From Hemerocallis citrina (Eukaryota > Streptophyta > Magnoliopsida > Asparagales > Asphodelaceae): DNA of 64,000 nt. Position numbers and translations under genes: made by a program. Every line of letters begins with the position of its first letter. The stretch's first letter is position 1. This document shows positions 54,913-64,000 of the stretch, piece by piece. Where the stretch lies: the NCBI GenBank assembly GCA_017893485.1, contig CM030360.1:151534647-151598646 (forward strand). Reading direction: 5' to 3'. The notes beneath the pieces were generated by a model that searched no databases, had not been told where the DNA came from, and saw only the letters and a list, made by a program, of their open reading frames with translations.

Positions 54913-57900
54913 ATTATATCTTCGACGAATATGTCTAGATTTACCATTATACATATTGCTTTGTGCTCTACAAATTCCAAATTGATTATCCAAATGTATG
55001 CAGATTGGAGGCACAGACTTTCTCCACCTTGGCATATCCTCAAGGAATAGCGTAACCATTAAGTCTCTTCCCCATATTTGTCCAATGCATTAAATTCAGA
55101 TTCCATCGTGGATTTAGCGATCACTGTTTATTTTGAGGATTTACATAAAAATGCTGCACCACCCAGTGTAAACACAAAGTCACTAGTGGATTTTGAATTA
55201 TCACTAGGTATCCAGTTCGCATCATTGTATCCTTCAAGTACAGCCAGATATCTTGTATAATGCAACCCATAATACGTATAAAATGCAAGTACTTCAGTAC
55301 TCTTGTAACCGCTTTCCAATGCTCGATTCTAGGATTAGTCGTATATATGTTTTGTTTACTAACTGCATAGGTTAGGTTTGGTCTTGTACACAACTCATCA
55401 GGTATATTAGACTGCCTATGATTCTAGAGTATTCTACTTGAGAAAAACTCTCTCCTTTATTTTGGGATAAATGTAAAGTTAGGTCTATTGGAGTTCTTGC
55501 AATTCCAGAATTATCTTTATCAAAATTTTCAAGACTATTTTCTATATAATGTGACTGGCTTAGAACAAGTTCGTCTAACATTCTTGTGATCTTAATCCCA
55601 AATATAACATCGGCCAGTCTCATATCATTCATGTTAAATCTTGAGTTCTACATATTTTTAGTAGATTTAACTATCTTATTATTGCTTCCAACAATATGCA
55701 TGTCATCTGCATATAAACATATTATGACATATCCACTTTCAGTGTTTTTGACATACACACATTTATCACATTCATTGATTTTGAAACTATTTGTCATCAT
55801 AACATTGTCAAATTTCTCATTCACTGCTTTAGAGCTTTTGTGAAACCATATAATGATTTCACCAGTTTACATACTTTCTTTTTTTGTCCTGCAGCTGAAA
55901 AACTCTCATGTTGCTCCATTTAGATTTCTTCACCTAAATTTCTATTAAGAAAAGTTGTTTTCTCTTCCATTTGATGTACTTCAAGATTGCGCAAAGCTGC
56001 TATAACAAGTATCATCCTATTGAAAATTATTTTCGTCACAGGAGAATATGTATCAAAGTAGTCCATACATTCTTTTGTTTATAACATTTGATTACAAGTC
56101 TTACCATATATTTATCGGTTGATCCATCAGCTTTTATTTTTCTCTTGAAAATCCACTTAGAATCTAAAGGTTTACTGCCTGGTGGAAGATCCACTAGTTC
56201 CTAAGTATAAGTTTGCAAAGTTGAATCAATTTCACTCTTAATTACTTCTTTCCACAGAGAACCATCACTAGAGCTCACCGCTTCTTTGAAAGTTTGGGGT
56301 TCACCTTCAAGCATAAAAGTCAAGAAATCTGGACCATTTTTCCGTTCTTGTTCTTTTACTACATCTAGGATCCTCCTCAACTTCTTCATCTTGATTTTTA
56401 CTGTGTTCGTTTGGAAGAACTTGGTTCTTGCTTAGACTTACATGAAAATACACCTTCAAAGAACAATGCATTTCTAAACTCCATTATCGTGTTCTTCGGC
56501 ATGTCAGGGATATCATATTTGTATACCAAAAATCGATAAGCACTACTATTATGTGCATAGCTGATGAAAATGCAATCAACCATTTTTGTCTTATTTTCAC
56601 TTTCTTAGATGGAGGTACTGCCATCTTAGCAAGACATCCCTACATTCGCAAGTAATTGTAGGATGACTTTCTTCATTTCCATAGTTCATATGGAGCTTTC
56701 TCTTCTTTCTTTTTGGGTACCTTATTCAAATGGTAAATAGCTGAAAGAATAGCTTCTCCTCACAAGTTTGGTGACAAACCAGAACTTATTAACATCGCAT
56801 TCATCATTTCCTTTAATACGATTATTTCTCTCAGCAACACCGATGGACATAGGAGAATAAGATTTTGTAGGTTCATGTATAATCTCATGCTTAGCACAAG
56901 TATCAGTAAATGGCGATTCATACTCTCTACCTCGTCACTTCGTAGTGCCTTAAATTTCTTATAGAGTTGGTTCGCAACTTCATTTTTATAGAGAATGAAT
57001 TTCTCTATAGCTTTGTCCTTACTTTTAAGCAAATGCACATAACATTATTTTGTGTTCTCATCAACAAAAGTAATAAAACACTTATTACCACATCTTGCTT
57101 GTATTATTTTTAAATCACAAATATCACTGTGAATTAAATCAAGGGGTTCAGTGTTTCTTTCAACACTTTAAAATGATGATCTTGATAGTTTTGCCCCAAC
57201 ACAAGTTTCACACTTATGTTTGGAATTAATTTGAAATGTTGGTATATGATTCAAGTTAATTAATTTACGCGAAGTATCATAATTATCATGTCCTAGTCTA
57301 CTATGTCATAAATTGGAAGACTCAATTATATAAGTAAAAGAGCTAGCTTTATTGATATTCTTAACCATAGTTATTACATTGAGTTTGAACATTCCACCAC
57401 TCATGTATCCTCTACCAACATATATTACACTCTTCGACAAAACAAAGTTATTTGACTCAAACACCTAGTGAAATCCATGATTATTAAGCAAAGAACCAGA
57501 TACCAAGTTCTTACGGATTTTAGGAACGTATGCAACATTATTCAGCGTCAATTTTTTCACAGAAGTCTTTTTCAAGATTACCTTGCCTTGGCTCTTGATT
57601 TCTGAAGTAGCCGAGTTCCCCATAAACATCTTCTCTCCATTCTCTAATGGTTCGAAAGTGGAGAACATACTTTTGTTGGAGCACACGTGGTGGGTAGCTC
57701 CAGTGTTAATTCACCATTCATTAGGGTTTGAAAAAAAAAAACTATCAAGTTCACCTTCGAAACCACAGCTGAAAGGTTGATTTTAGAAACGTCTTTGATC
57801 AATGTCTTCAACTACATTGGCTTCTATGTTCTTGTTCCTTTTAGGTAGTCTGCAATAAGTAGACTTGTGACCAAACTATCACAATTGAAGCACTTGCCTT

Positions 57901-58133
57901 GAAATTTTGGCTTCTTGAAGATTCCTCCCTTCAGCCTCAACTTGGACCCCAACTTGGAGATTTCTCCCTTAGACCCGTTGAACTTTTCAAGTTTTTCTCC
58001 ATGGGAGACTGAGACAAGTACAACAGTAAGTACTGGCACTCGCGCCACACCAACGGTCGGTAATATTGTCGCATCAACAGTCGGCACCTTGGACCATTTC
58101 AGGTACAATAACATTCTCCAATGCAGTTGTCAT
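54913..58133 (-). pseudogene. Ty1/copia gag-pol, minus strand, decayed
   Basis: Gag starts MTTALENVIVPEM (ATG at 58133), with a frameshifted zinc knuckle FQGKCFNC then GHKSTYC (about 57905-57840). The protease motif reads NTGATHHVC (about 57707), so the catalytic Asp of D-T-G appears changed to Asn. Integrase has HSRLGH, CETC, HSDIC and YAHNSSAYRF. RT has GSLWKEVIKSEIDSTLQTY, LADVIFGIKITRM and SRIIGSLIYLM. RNase H has [20 protein letters not shown] and NMYNGKSRHIRRRY, ending at the LTR junction 54913. Stops and frameshifts occur throughout. It is related to the copia element at 1-927. Confidence 0.9.
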
Positions 58134-59229
58134 TTCGATTCTGAAAACACACAACACGAGTGTAAATTTTCAGATTTGAAAAATGAAAATAAAAGGAGTG
58201 CCTCAAAATCAGAGAAGTAAAATGAAAAATCTGTTTTAAGTTTGTTACAAAAAATGATTGCAGTAAAGCAAGTTTTTATTGAGAGGCACAAAATAGAGAA
58301 GTAGAAGAAGGTGTCGAAAAACCGAACATAATAAAATAAAACAAAAAAAAATATAAACTCAAACTGATAAAGTCGAGGCTTTTGTATCACACAATACCCT
58401 TAAAACAGATTCGCCTCATCCAAGTACTGGATAGTGTAGAGACGTCCGTATCCCAGGGTACAATGGCTGAGGAACGTCGATCGTAGCACCACGCCACTCT
58501 CCTGAACTGAAAAAATGTATGAACTGTATCATCGAACGACCAAACTGGAACCAGGAAGAAAGAGCAGAACAGAGAGGAAGAGGAAGAGATGAGTTTAAAA
58601 TGGGTTGTAATGGCAGGAAAATCCGTTTCTCGGTTTAAAATTGGGCTGTAACGGTAGACAAAACTGTTTCTGCATTTATTCCGACCATTATAGATTAGAA
58701 AAATCAAAACTGGTTCAAAAATAATCCCCGCATGAGGTGAAGTTTAGTTGGTCCAATATTCGTGTGCACAGGACGTGCGGGTACACACAAGACTTATGTT
58801 ACATTCATATCAAACATGATGGGTGGATGTTACTCTAAACTCCTTAAGCATGAGATCGCAATGGCCTCAGCTGTCGACTCAGTTGATGCCAATCTGCATG
58901 TCCTCTTATTTTACATTACCTTCTCAAAATTAAATGAATATATGCCCCATAGAAACAAAGAAGGCCCCTTTTCTTATTAATATATCTTTCACTATCTCTA
59001 AACCCAAAATATTTCTAACTATATTCTTTATACTCTTTTTGTTGCCGCATCATCTAAACTATTCCCGCTGTATCCTTTGTTCTATTAAATAGAATTTAGT
59101 ACATTTTGAACCCAGCCGATATTAACTTCTAACCTGCAAGCCAAATTTAGAACTACTAAACAACTTAGTCTACTGATATGGCTAAAAATAGAATCAAATC
59201 GGGACCGTTCAAATCAAGCATGAATCTTA
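58134..59229. other. leader/5' LTR region of the minus-strand copia element and unassigned flank
   Basis: 58134-58720 lies where the copia leader and 5' LTR should be. On the minus strand CTGTTTTAAGGGTATTGTG resembles TTGTTTTAGGGATAGAG in the copia LTR at 2200. No TGTTGG/CCAACA pair or tRNA-Met primer site could be fixed. 58720-59229 shows no recognisable feature and may hold the left part of the next Tat LTR. Confidence 0.35.
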
Positions 59230-59519
59230 AAGCTCTCAAGGGTAAAATGGTAATTTCATCTACAAACGGGTCTGAAATGGGGACTGGGTCTTTCTTGAAA
59301 GCCCAATAACTCATAAACGGATTTGTCTTACTGGGTCAGGGTGACAACCCGTTACGAACCAGTCCAGGTCATTTAAAGAGTAATTCAAATTCATGATTAT
59401 CTCTAAGAGACGGTTTAAAGCAAATCTCTTATCATGAAACGATTTAAACTCTACATCTTATCCAAAAACACAGGGATATAGGGATAAATCATTATCTTTA
59501 AACTATCTCTAAAGACGAC

Positions 59520-59527
59520 TATAAAAA
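59520..59527 (+). promoter_or_regulatory. TATA box of Tat-type LTR
   Basis: GACTATAAAAACCCC is followed by TCCCCCCCACC and GGTAATCAAT, the same arrangement as at 37550 in the second Tat LTR. Confidence 0.6.
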
Positions 59528-59784
59528 CCCCTCCCCCCCACCATAACAAGGTAATCAATCTTTTTCCACATGAAGCTCTTTCATAATCTACCTGATTACT
59601 AACAAGAGCGTCGGAGGGTTCGTCGCCGGGATCCATCCCGGTGTATTGAACTTTTTTGCAGGTCAACGGCAGTGGTAAGAAACCAGTCGAACGCCGGTGA
59701 AAGTCAACAGGTTTGCTTATTCATTTCCTCGAAGAATCCACAAATTCATCTGTTTGCTCCCACACCAAAATCAGCAGCAACAGA

Positions 59785-59802
59785 TTGGCACCGTCCGTGG
59801 GA
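59785..59802 (+). other. putative primer binding site
   Basis: TTGGCACCGTCCGTGGGA lies directly after the presumed LTR end and 48 bp before gag. Similar ATTGGCGCCGT-type sequence follows the 5' LTR in plant Tat elements. The matching tRNA was not checked. Confidence 0.45.
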
Positions 59803-59849
59803 AACGAAAAAGCAATCCAACCTTCATCAGCGAAAGTCAGTTTCAAACT

Positions 59850-61720
59850 ATGCCTCCGAAAGAGAAGGGGAAGGCAGCAACCATGCCTCCGAAAGAGAAG
59901 GGGAAGGTAGCGGGCTCTAGCCGAAGAGCCACTCCTCTTCCATCTCCTCCTCCAGTCCAAGGTGTCCTTCCTCAACTCAATCAGCAAGTTCAGCAACCGC
60001 AGCTTGAACAGCCTCTTCCTCAACAGCCTCCTCCTCAACAGGCCCCTCCAGGGTCTCGGGGGGCTGCCCCGGGGGCACTCGTCGAAGACGTCTAAAGCAA
60101 CACCCTCATCATGACCATGTTTCGGTCCACAATCCCTCAACTGACTCTATGACTTCGCAAAGTCCTCCAGGGCCGGATCTCCGTCAGATAATTCTTAACC
60201 ATCAGCAGGGGTCGACCTCCGAACTCGCTTGAATAAATAGCGAGCCCCTGAGGAAGTCTTTCAACCAGAGCACCCAAGGACCTTGAGAGTCCGGACCCCC
60301 CATAGACCGAGGACCAGAAGATCCCCTCTCGTGAGGAGGCGAAGAGAGTCCCCTCCACGTCATTGGCAGAGAAGTCATACTCCAGTAAGCCGAGCCACAC
60401 CTAGGGATCGCCGAGTAGGAGGGGCACCAGTCACTCGGGCCGAGCTCCAGAACTTCAAACAAGATATCATGTGAGCTCTTAATATTGTCACGAGTCAGGA
60501 TCAGCGTGCCCCTAACCCTCACCATACCACCACTTATGAAGGAGAGTCCCAAGGGTCGACTAGATTCGACCGAAAGGATGATTCGGTATGCCGCCGTCTC
60601 CACGAGATGGAGAGGCGCCTCAACAAGATAAATTCCGAAGAAGAACAACGGGCCAATAAGATCCGGACAAGCAGACCCCCCTTCTCTAGGGCCATCATGG
60701 AAGCTCCGGTCCCTGAAGCCTTTAGGCTGTCCCGCTTTGAATCCTACAATGGGGAGTCAGACACCACCAATCATATCGAGAGTTCTAAAACTCTCATGAT
60801 GATTCATCAAGCCTCGGATGTGGTTCTCTGCAAGGCCTTCCAAGCAACATTGAGGGGACCAGCGCGATAGTGGTACTCCCATCTAAACCCCGCCTCCATC
60901 TACTCATTCGAACGATTTGAGGAGCTCTTCCTCACCCACTTCATGGAAAGTCGCACAGCCAAGAAAACAAGTGCATCTTTGCTAGCACTTAGCCAGAGAA
61001 AGGGTGAGCGCCTAAGAGATTACGTCCGGCACTTCACCGCCGAAGCCTGGTATTTTGTCTCCCTCAACCAAGCAGTAGCCTCTGTGGTATTCGGGCACAA
61101 CGTTACTAACGCCGACCTCAAGGCGTCCCTTTCCAAGAAGCCTCATCAGGACTTCTTGGAACTCTTGCTTAGGAGCGAGAAGTACATCCGAGCCGAAGAA
61201 GCTCTCAACCCCCCCCCCCCCAGTCTTGAGGAACCGTCTTCCGGGAACATACGGAAGGGTACAAGCGAAGAAGGGTCCCAGAAATTCCAGAGGGACGATA
61301 ATGGCCAGTGATGCCCAGCTCATCGTTTTGAGAAGTTCACCCCCCTCAATGCAAGTATATCAACAGTTCTTATGGAGGTGGACAAGGAAGGACTACTCCA
61401 TGGTCCCCCTAGAATGAATACCCCTGGCAAGAAAAGAAACAGGGATAAGTGGTGCCGCTTTCATAGGGACCATGGCCACGACACAGATGATTGTCGGGCT
61501 TTCAAAGAGGAGATCAAAGAACTCATATAGCGGGGACACTTGGCCAAGTTCGTCTGAAAAGACAGGGCCGATCTTCCACTCCGAGGAGCCTACAAGCAAA
61601 CAGAGAGGCCCGCTGAGTTCCAAGATTCCGAATCGGGAGCCGTCCTCCACCTTATCCATGGAGGTCCAATGGGGGGAGAACCAAACTCCTCCCAAGTGGC
61701 CTTCACCCTATCGTAGAAGT
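59850..61720 (+). pseudogene. Tat-type gag, nearly complete but broken
   Basis: The start is ATG at 59850: MPPKEKGKAATMPPKEKG, an internal 11-codon duplication, then a Pro/Gln-rich linker ending in a stop at 60093. After a frameshift the capsid domain runs 60607-61311: FRLSRFESYNGESDTTNH, AFQATLRGPAR, a TAG at 60868 where Glu is usual, LRDYVRHFTAEAW, LKASLSKKPHQDFLELL. After TGA at 61309 the same frame carries the knuckle CRFHRDHGHDTDDC with FKEEIKELI (about 61453-61527) and LHLIHGGPMGGE. It ends without protease. It is better preserved than the gag at 8391. Confidence 0.88.
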
Positions 61721-61889
61721 AGGATTTTAGTTTTCAATAAGGCCGATGCTTGTAACACGGCCAAAAAGCATGTAATAATGGCTCGCCCATTGAAGCGGCG
61801 ACTTAGTTTGTTTCAATAAAATTTAGCTTTTTTCTATTGAAAGTTATTGTATTTGCCTCAATTCTATCTCTCTGAGTCACATCTATGAC

Positions 61890-62248
61890 TCATTAAATGG
61901 TGAGTTCGGAGTCTAGCTTGTCCTACGGAGCTGCTCCCACAACTTACTAAGCTCAAAAAACGAGTTCGAAGTCCAATACTTGGTTCGACACCGCTTTCGC
62001 CGCTTGCAAACAAGCATGTGCGAAGCAGCTCACCATTCGGAATTGCTCTTACAACTCGTTAACCCCCTCAAACAACAAGTTTGGAGTCCAACACTTGGTT
62101 CGATGCCGCATTAGCCACTTGCGAGCGAGCAAGTGCGAAGTACGGGCGAGCAAGTGCGAAGTAGCTCACCATTCGAAATTGCTTCTACAACTGTTGAAAC
62201 TCTATTAACAACAAGTTCGGAGTCCCACACTTGGTTCGACGCTGCTTT
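61890..62248 (+). repeat. 3' tandem array of the gag-only Tat element (about 125 bp)
   Basis: Nearly three units contain AAGTTCGGAGTCCAACACTT, GGTTCGATGCCGC and AGCTCACCATTCGAAATTGC. The GGAGTCCAACACTTGGTTCG word recurs at about 61967, 62092 and 62218. An extra GAGCAAGTGCGAAGTA duplication lies near 62128-62165. Confidence 0.85.
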
Positions 62249-62949
62249 TGTAGCGCCCCGAATTTTCAATATGATATCTCATAAATACGTGGCACAATTC
62301 CCAACATCAACTTCAATTGCAATAGTAAACATAGCCAAAAACACAAATAATTTTTATTTCAACTTTGATTACAATAATCGTTTACAAAATACAGCAGAAT
62401 ACAAAATACCTTGATTTAAAAAACTTTTCTTTTTACAACACTTTCTTTACAATTTTACATAAGCTATAACATCAGTTTAGCACAAGCATCCGAATCCCAA
62501 GCTACACGCACCTACAAAAACATGAGGCTAGAGATAATCCTAACCCCCAAAACTACAGGAGTCAGCCATAACGGTGTGAGTGACAAAAAAACAAAAGCAA
62601 CATGAATAAACATAAACATGGATTCATAACAACAAGTATCAACAGCAAGAACAATTGAAATAAGAAATATCAATAAATAAAACATGAAACCATCAGGAAA
62701 TATAAGATAGCAATAAATAACACATGAAAACATCAAGTGAATCTAGACTAAGTGTCAAGTGTAGGAAAACAGAAATCTTTATGCATATAAACCAAGTCAA
62801 GACAACACAATTGCTATATGCTGACTCTCTAATGTATACTTGTCGGATTCTATGCATTCCATATTACATAGATCCGGTGCAAGCCCTTAACGTTCTCCAC
62901 TTTATAAGGTTAGATCCCTCGTTATGCAACTAATCCTACTACGCTGATA

Positions 62950-63230
62950 GAAACAAGATCCAGAATACTCCGCGAATAGGCACCACAGCCCTCGAAGCGC
63001 AAGAATCAGGTAAGAATAGTACAACAACCGGAGAATCACCTCTCTACCGTGTACCCCACGAATAGTCTTGCGAGGCTCTCGACGTGCAGATACAACAGGT
63101 ACATTCCGTGAATAGGCATGCTAACCCTCGACACGCAAATGCACCTTGCATGCTCCGGAAATAGGCCTGCAGACCCTCGACACGCGAACATACAGTTGTC
63201 CTCTCGAGATAGAACAACAAACAGTCCTGG
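62950..63230. repeat. minisatellite CGCGAATAGGC / CCCTCGACACGC in LTR A6
   Basis: Four or five degenerate units of about 55 bp contain ACTCCGCGAATAGGC and ACCCTCGACACGCAAA. Its position relative to the conserved box is like that of the repeats in other family members. Confidence 0.7.
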
Positions 63231-63572
63231 AACGCATCCGTTGGACTAACAAAACCAAGAGCATATACTTACGTTTCCCAAGCTCCATCACATATCCACT
63301 AGTGCTTGTCCTTAAGTTGGTTATTATTAAAAGAACACAAAATTTTCCCCTCTCTAGAGTTAGTGTATCCTGCCGGACTTAATTCCACAATAACAAACCC
63401 AAGACCCCGCAGGTCTAAATCCAAAAATCTCATCTGCTGGTTCACAGGACTCCCCCTCAACTCCTAGAGATTCACAACTCAACCATCAATAGAAAATAAA
63501 TCTGTCATTTTAATCTCTTCATTTCTTTGTCAATTTACTCACAGAAAATTCATACATCTTGTTTGTATATTG

Positions 63573-63575
<3 letters not shown>

Positions 63576-63639
<64 letters not shown>

Positions 63640-63691
63640 TGTATGTATGTATGTATGTATGTATGTATGTATGTATGTATGTATGTATGTA
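63576..63691. repeat. (AT)n(GTAT)n microsatellite
   Basis: About 18 AT units are followed by about 20 GTAT units without interruption. It gives the repetitive frames seen on both strands there, which are not genes. Confidence 0.97.
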
Positions 63692-64000
63692 TAAGAGGTC
63701 TTATTACTGAAAGAAAGGTGCACAAAGTGTATATAATTCCCTTTTACTAAAAGCATTTCTTGGTTATATGCATATATAAAAATATTCCCTTTCAATGAGA
63801 ACATAGGTGTATACATAGAGAAAACCCCTCTTTACCAATATAGAGTATAGATAAATGAAGATGAACTCTATTGAATTGAAACATATGTATGTATATATAG
63901 ATAACTGATATATAAAAAGACCCCTTTAACTGATTAGTGTATATATGCAGAAAGTGTAGAAGATGAAGATAAAAAGAAGAAACCCTTTAGAAATTGAAAC

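Larger units (their letters stand above)
59230..62248 (+). mobile_element. Tat-type derivative with gag only
   Basis: An LTR-like region with TATAAAAA (59520-59527) ends near TCAGCAGCAACA (59782). It is followed by a primer-site-like TTGGCACCGTCCGTGGGA (59785-59802) and gag (59850-61720). A 3' untranslated stretch and a 3' tandem array (61890-62248) come immediately after. Protease, RT, RNase H and integrase are absent. The element is cut at 62249 by LTR A6, so its 3' LTR is not in the window. The LTR start is uncertain and may lie further left. Confidence 0.75.
62249..64000 (-). repeat. long LTR A6, reverse, partial (runs off window)
   Basis: It starts TGTAGCGCCCCGAATTTTCA, the reverse complement of the LTR A5 end. 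It carries the family box reversed (GTCGGATTCTATGCATTCCA at 62842), a minisatellite at 62950-63230 and a long dinucleotide/tetranucleotide microsatellite. The left flank GCTTT (62244-62248) would be one TSD copy; the other lies beyond 64000. Confidence 0.8.

Noticed and set aside
63519..63816. IHTY-repeat frames
   Set aside because: Translation of a GTAT/AT microsatellite.

Overview
The window reads as intergenic heterochromatin from a repeat-rich plant nuclear genome. It holds a dense nest of plant-type transposable elements: Ty1/copia, Ty3/gypsy of the Tat (Ogre/Retand-like) type, long solo LTRs with TGTAAC-type ends, L1- and RTE-type LINEs, an hAT-Ac element, a CACTA element and small Helitrons. 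I found no host protein-coding gene I could support and no canonical tRNA or rRNA gene. Every recognisable coding stretch is transposon-derived and broken by stops, frameshifts, deletions or insertions. An angiosperm, probably a eudicot, fits best, but this rests on element types alone.

Layout. 1-2330: 3' end of a copia element (RT, RNase H, 3' UTR, 3' LTR). 2544-3348: two small Helitrons head to tail. 3685-7246: complete hAT element with perfect 8-bp target duplication (TSD) and a decayed transposase. 7247-8358: unassigned, with a dispersed palindromic motif. 8359-37220: one large Tat element, 5'-truncated and RT-deleted (gag, protease remnant, integrase). It is followed by a tandem array, an intron-containing antisense ORF, a second tandem array and a 3' LTR. 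The antisense ORF has been split by solo LTRs at 12565-15923, 16272-27978 (a composite of three), 28738-32060 and 33015-34512. 37221-37932: LTR and leader of another Tat element. 37933-43835: reverse long solo LTR carrying a CACTA element (38362-41140). 43836-48049: degenerate L1-type LINE. 48218-51541: reverse solo LTR. 51673-52225: RTE LINE 3' end, minus strand. 52346-52620: Helitron. 52787-52890: tRNA-derived SINE-like remnant. 53290-53600: GTCGAC-rich tandem repeat. About 53620-54912: 3' part of a long LTR inserted in a minus-strand copia element (to 58133, leader beyond). About 59230-62248: gag-only Tat derivative with its own 3' tandem array. 62249-64000: start of another reverse long LTR.

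The insertion order can be read directly. Perfect TSDs: GTACAAAT (hAT), GTGCT (copia solo LTR), AGTCC, TAAAT and CATGG (long solo LTRs), ACA (CACTA). Near-perfect TSDs: YTCCG, CGCTY and GWAAG. The most notable structures are (i) the antisense, spliced-looking ORF of the Tat element bracketed by two related tandem arrays, (ii) a pair of tRNA-like pol III cassettes conserved inside three copies of one LTR family, and (iii) copy-specific minisatellites at one conserved position in those LTRs. Lineage names given to LTR-only copies are inference from terminal sequence and length.
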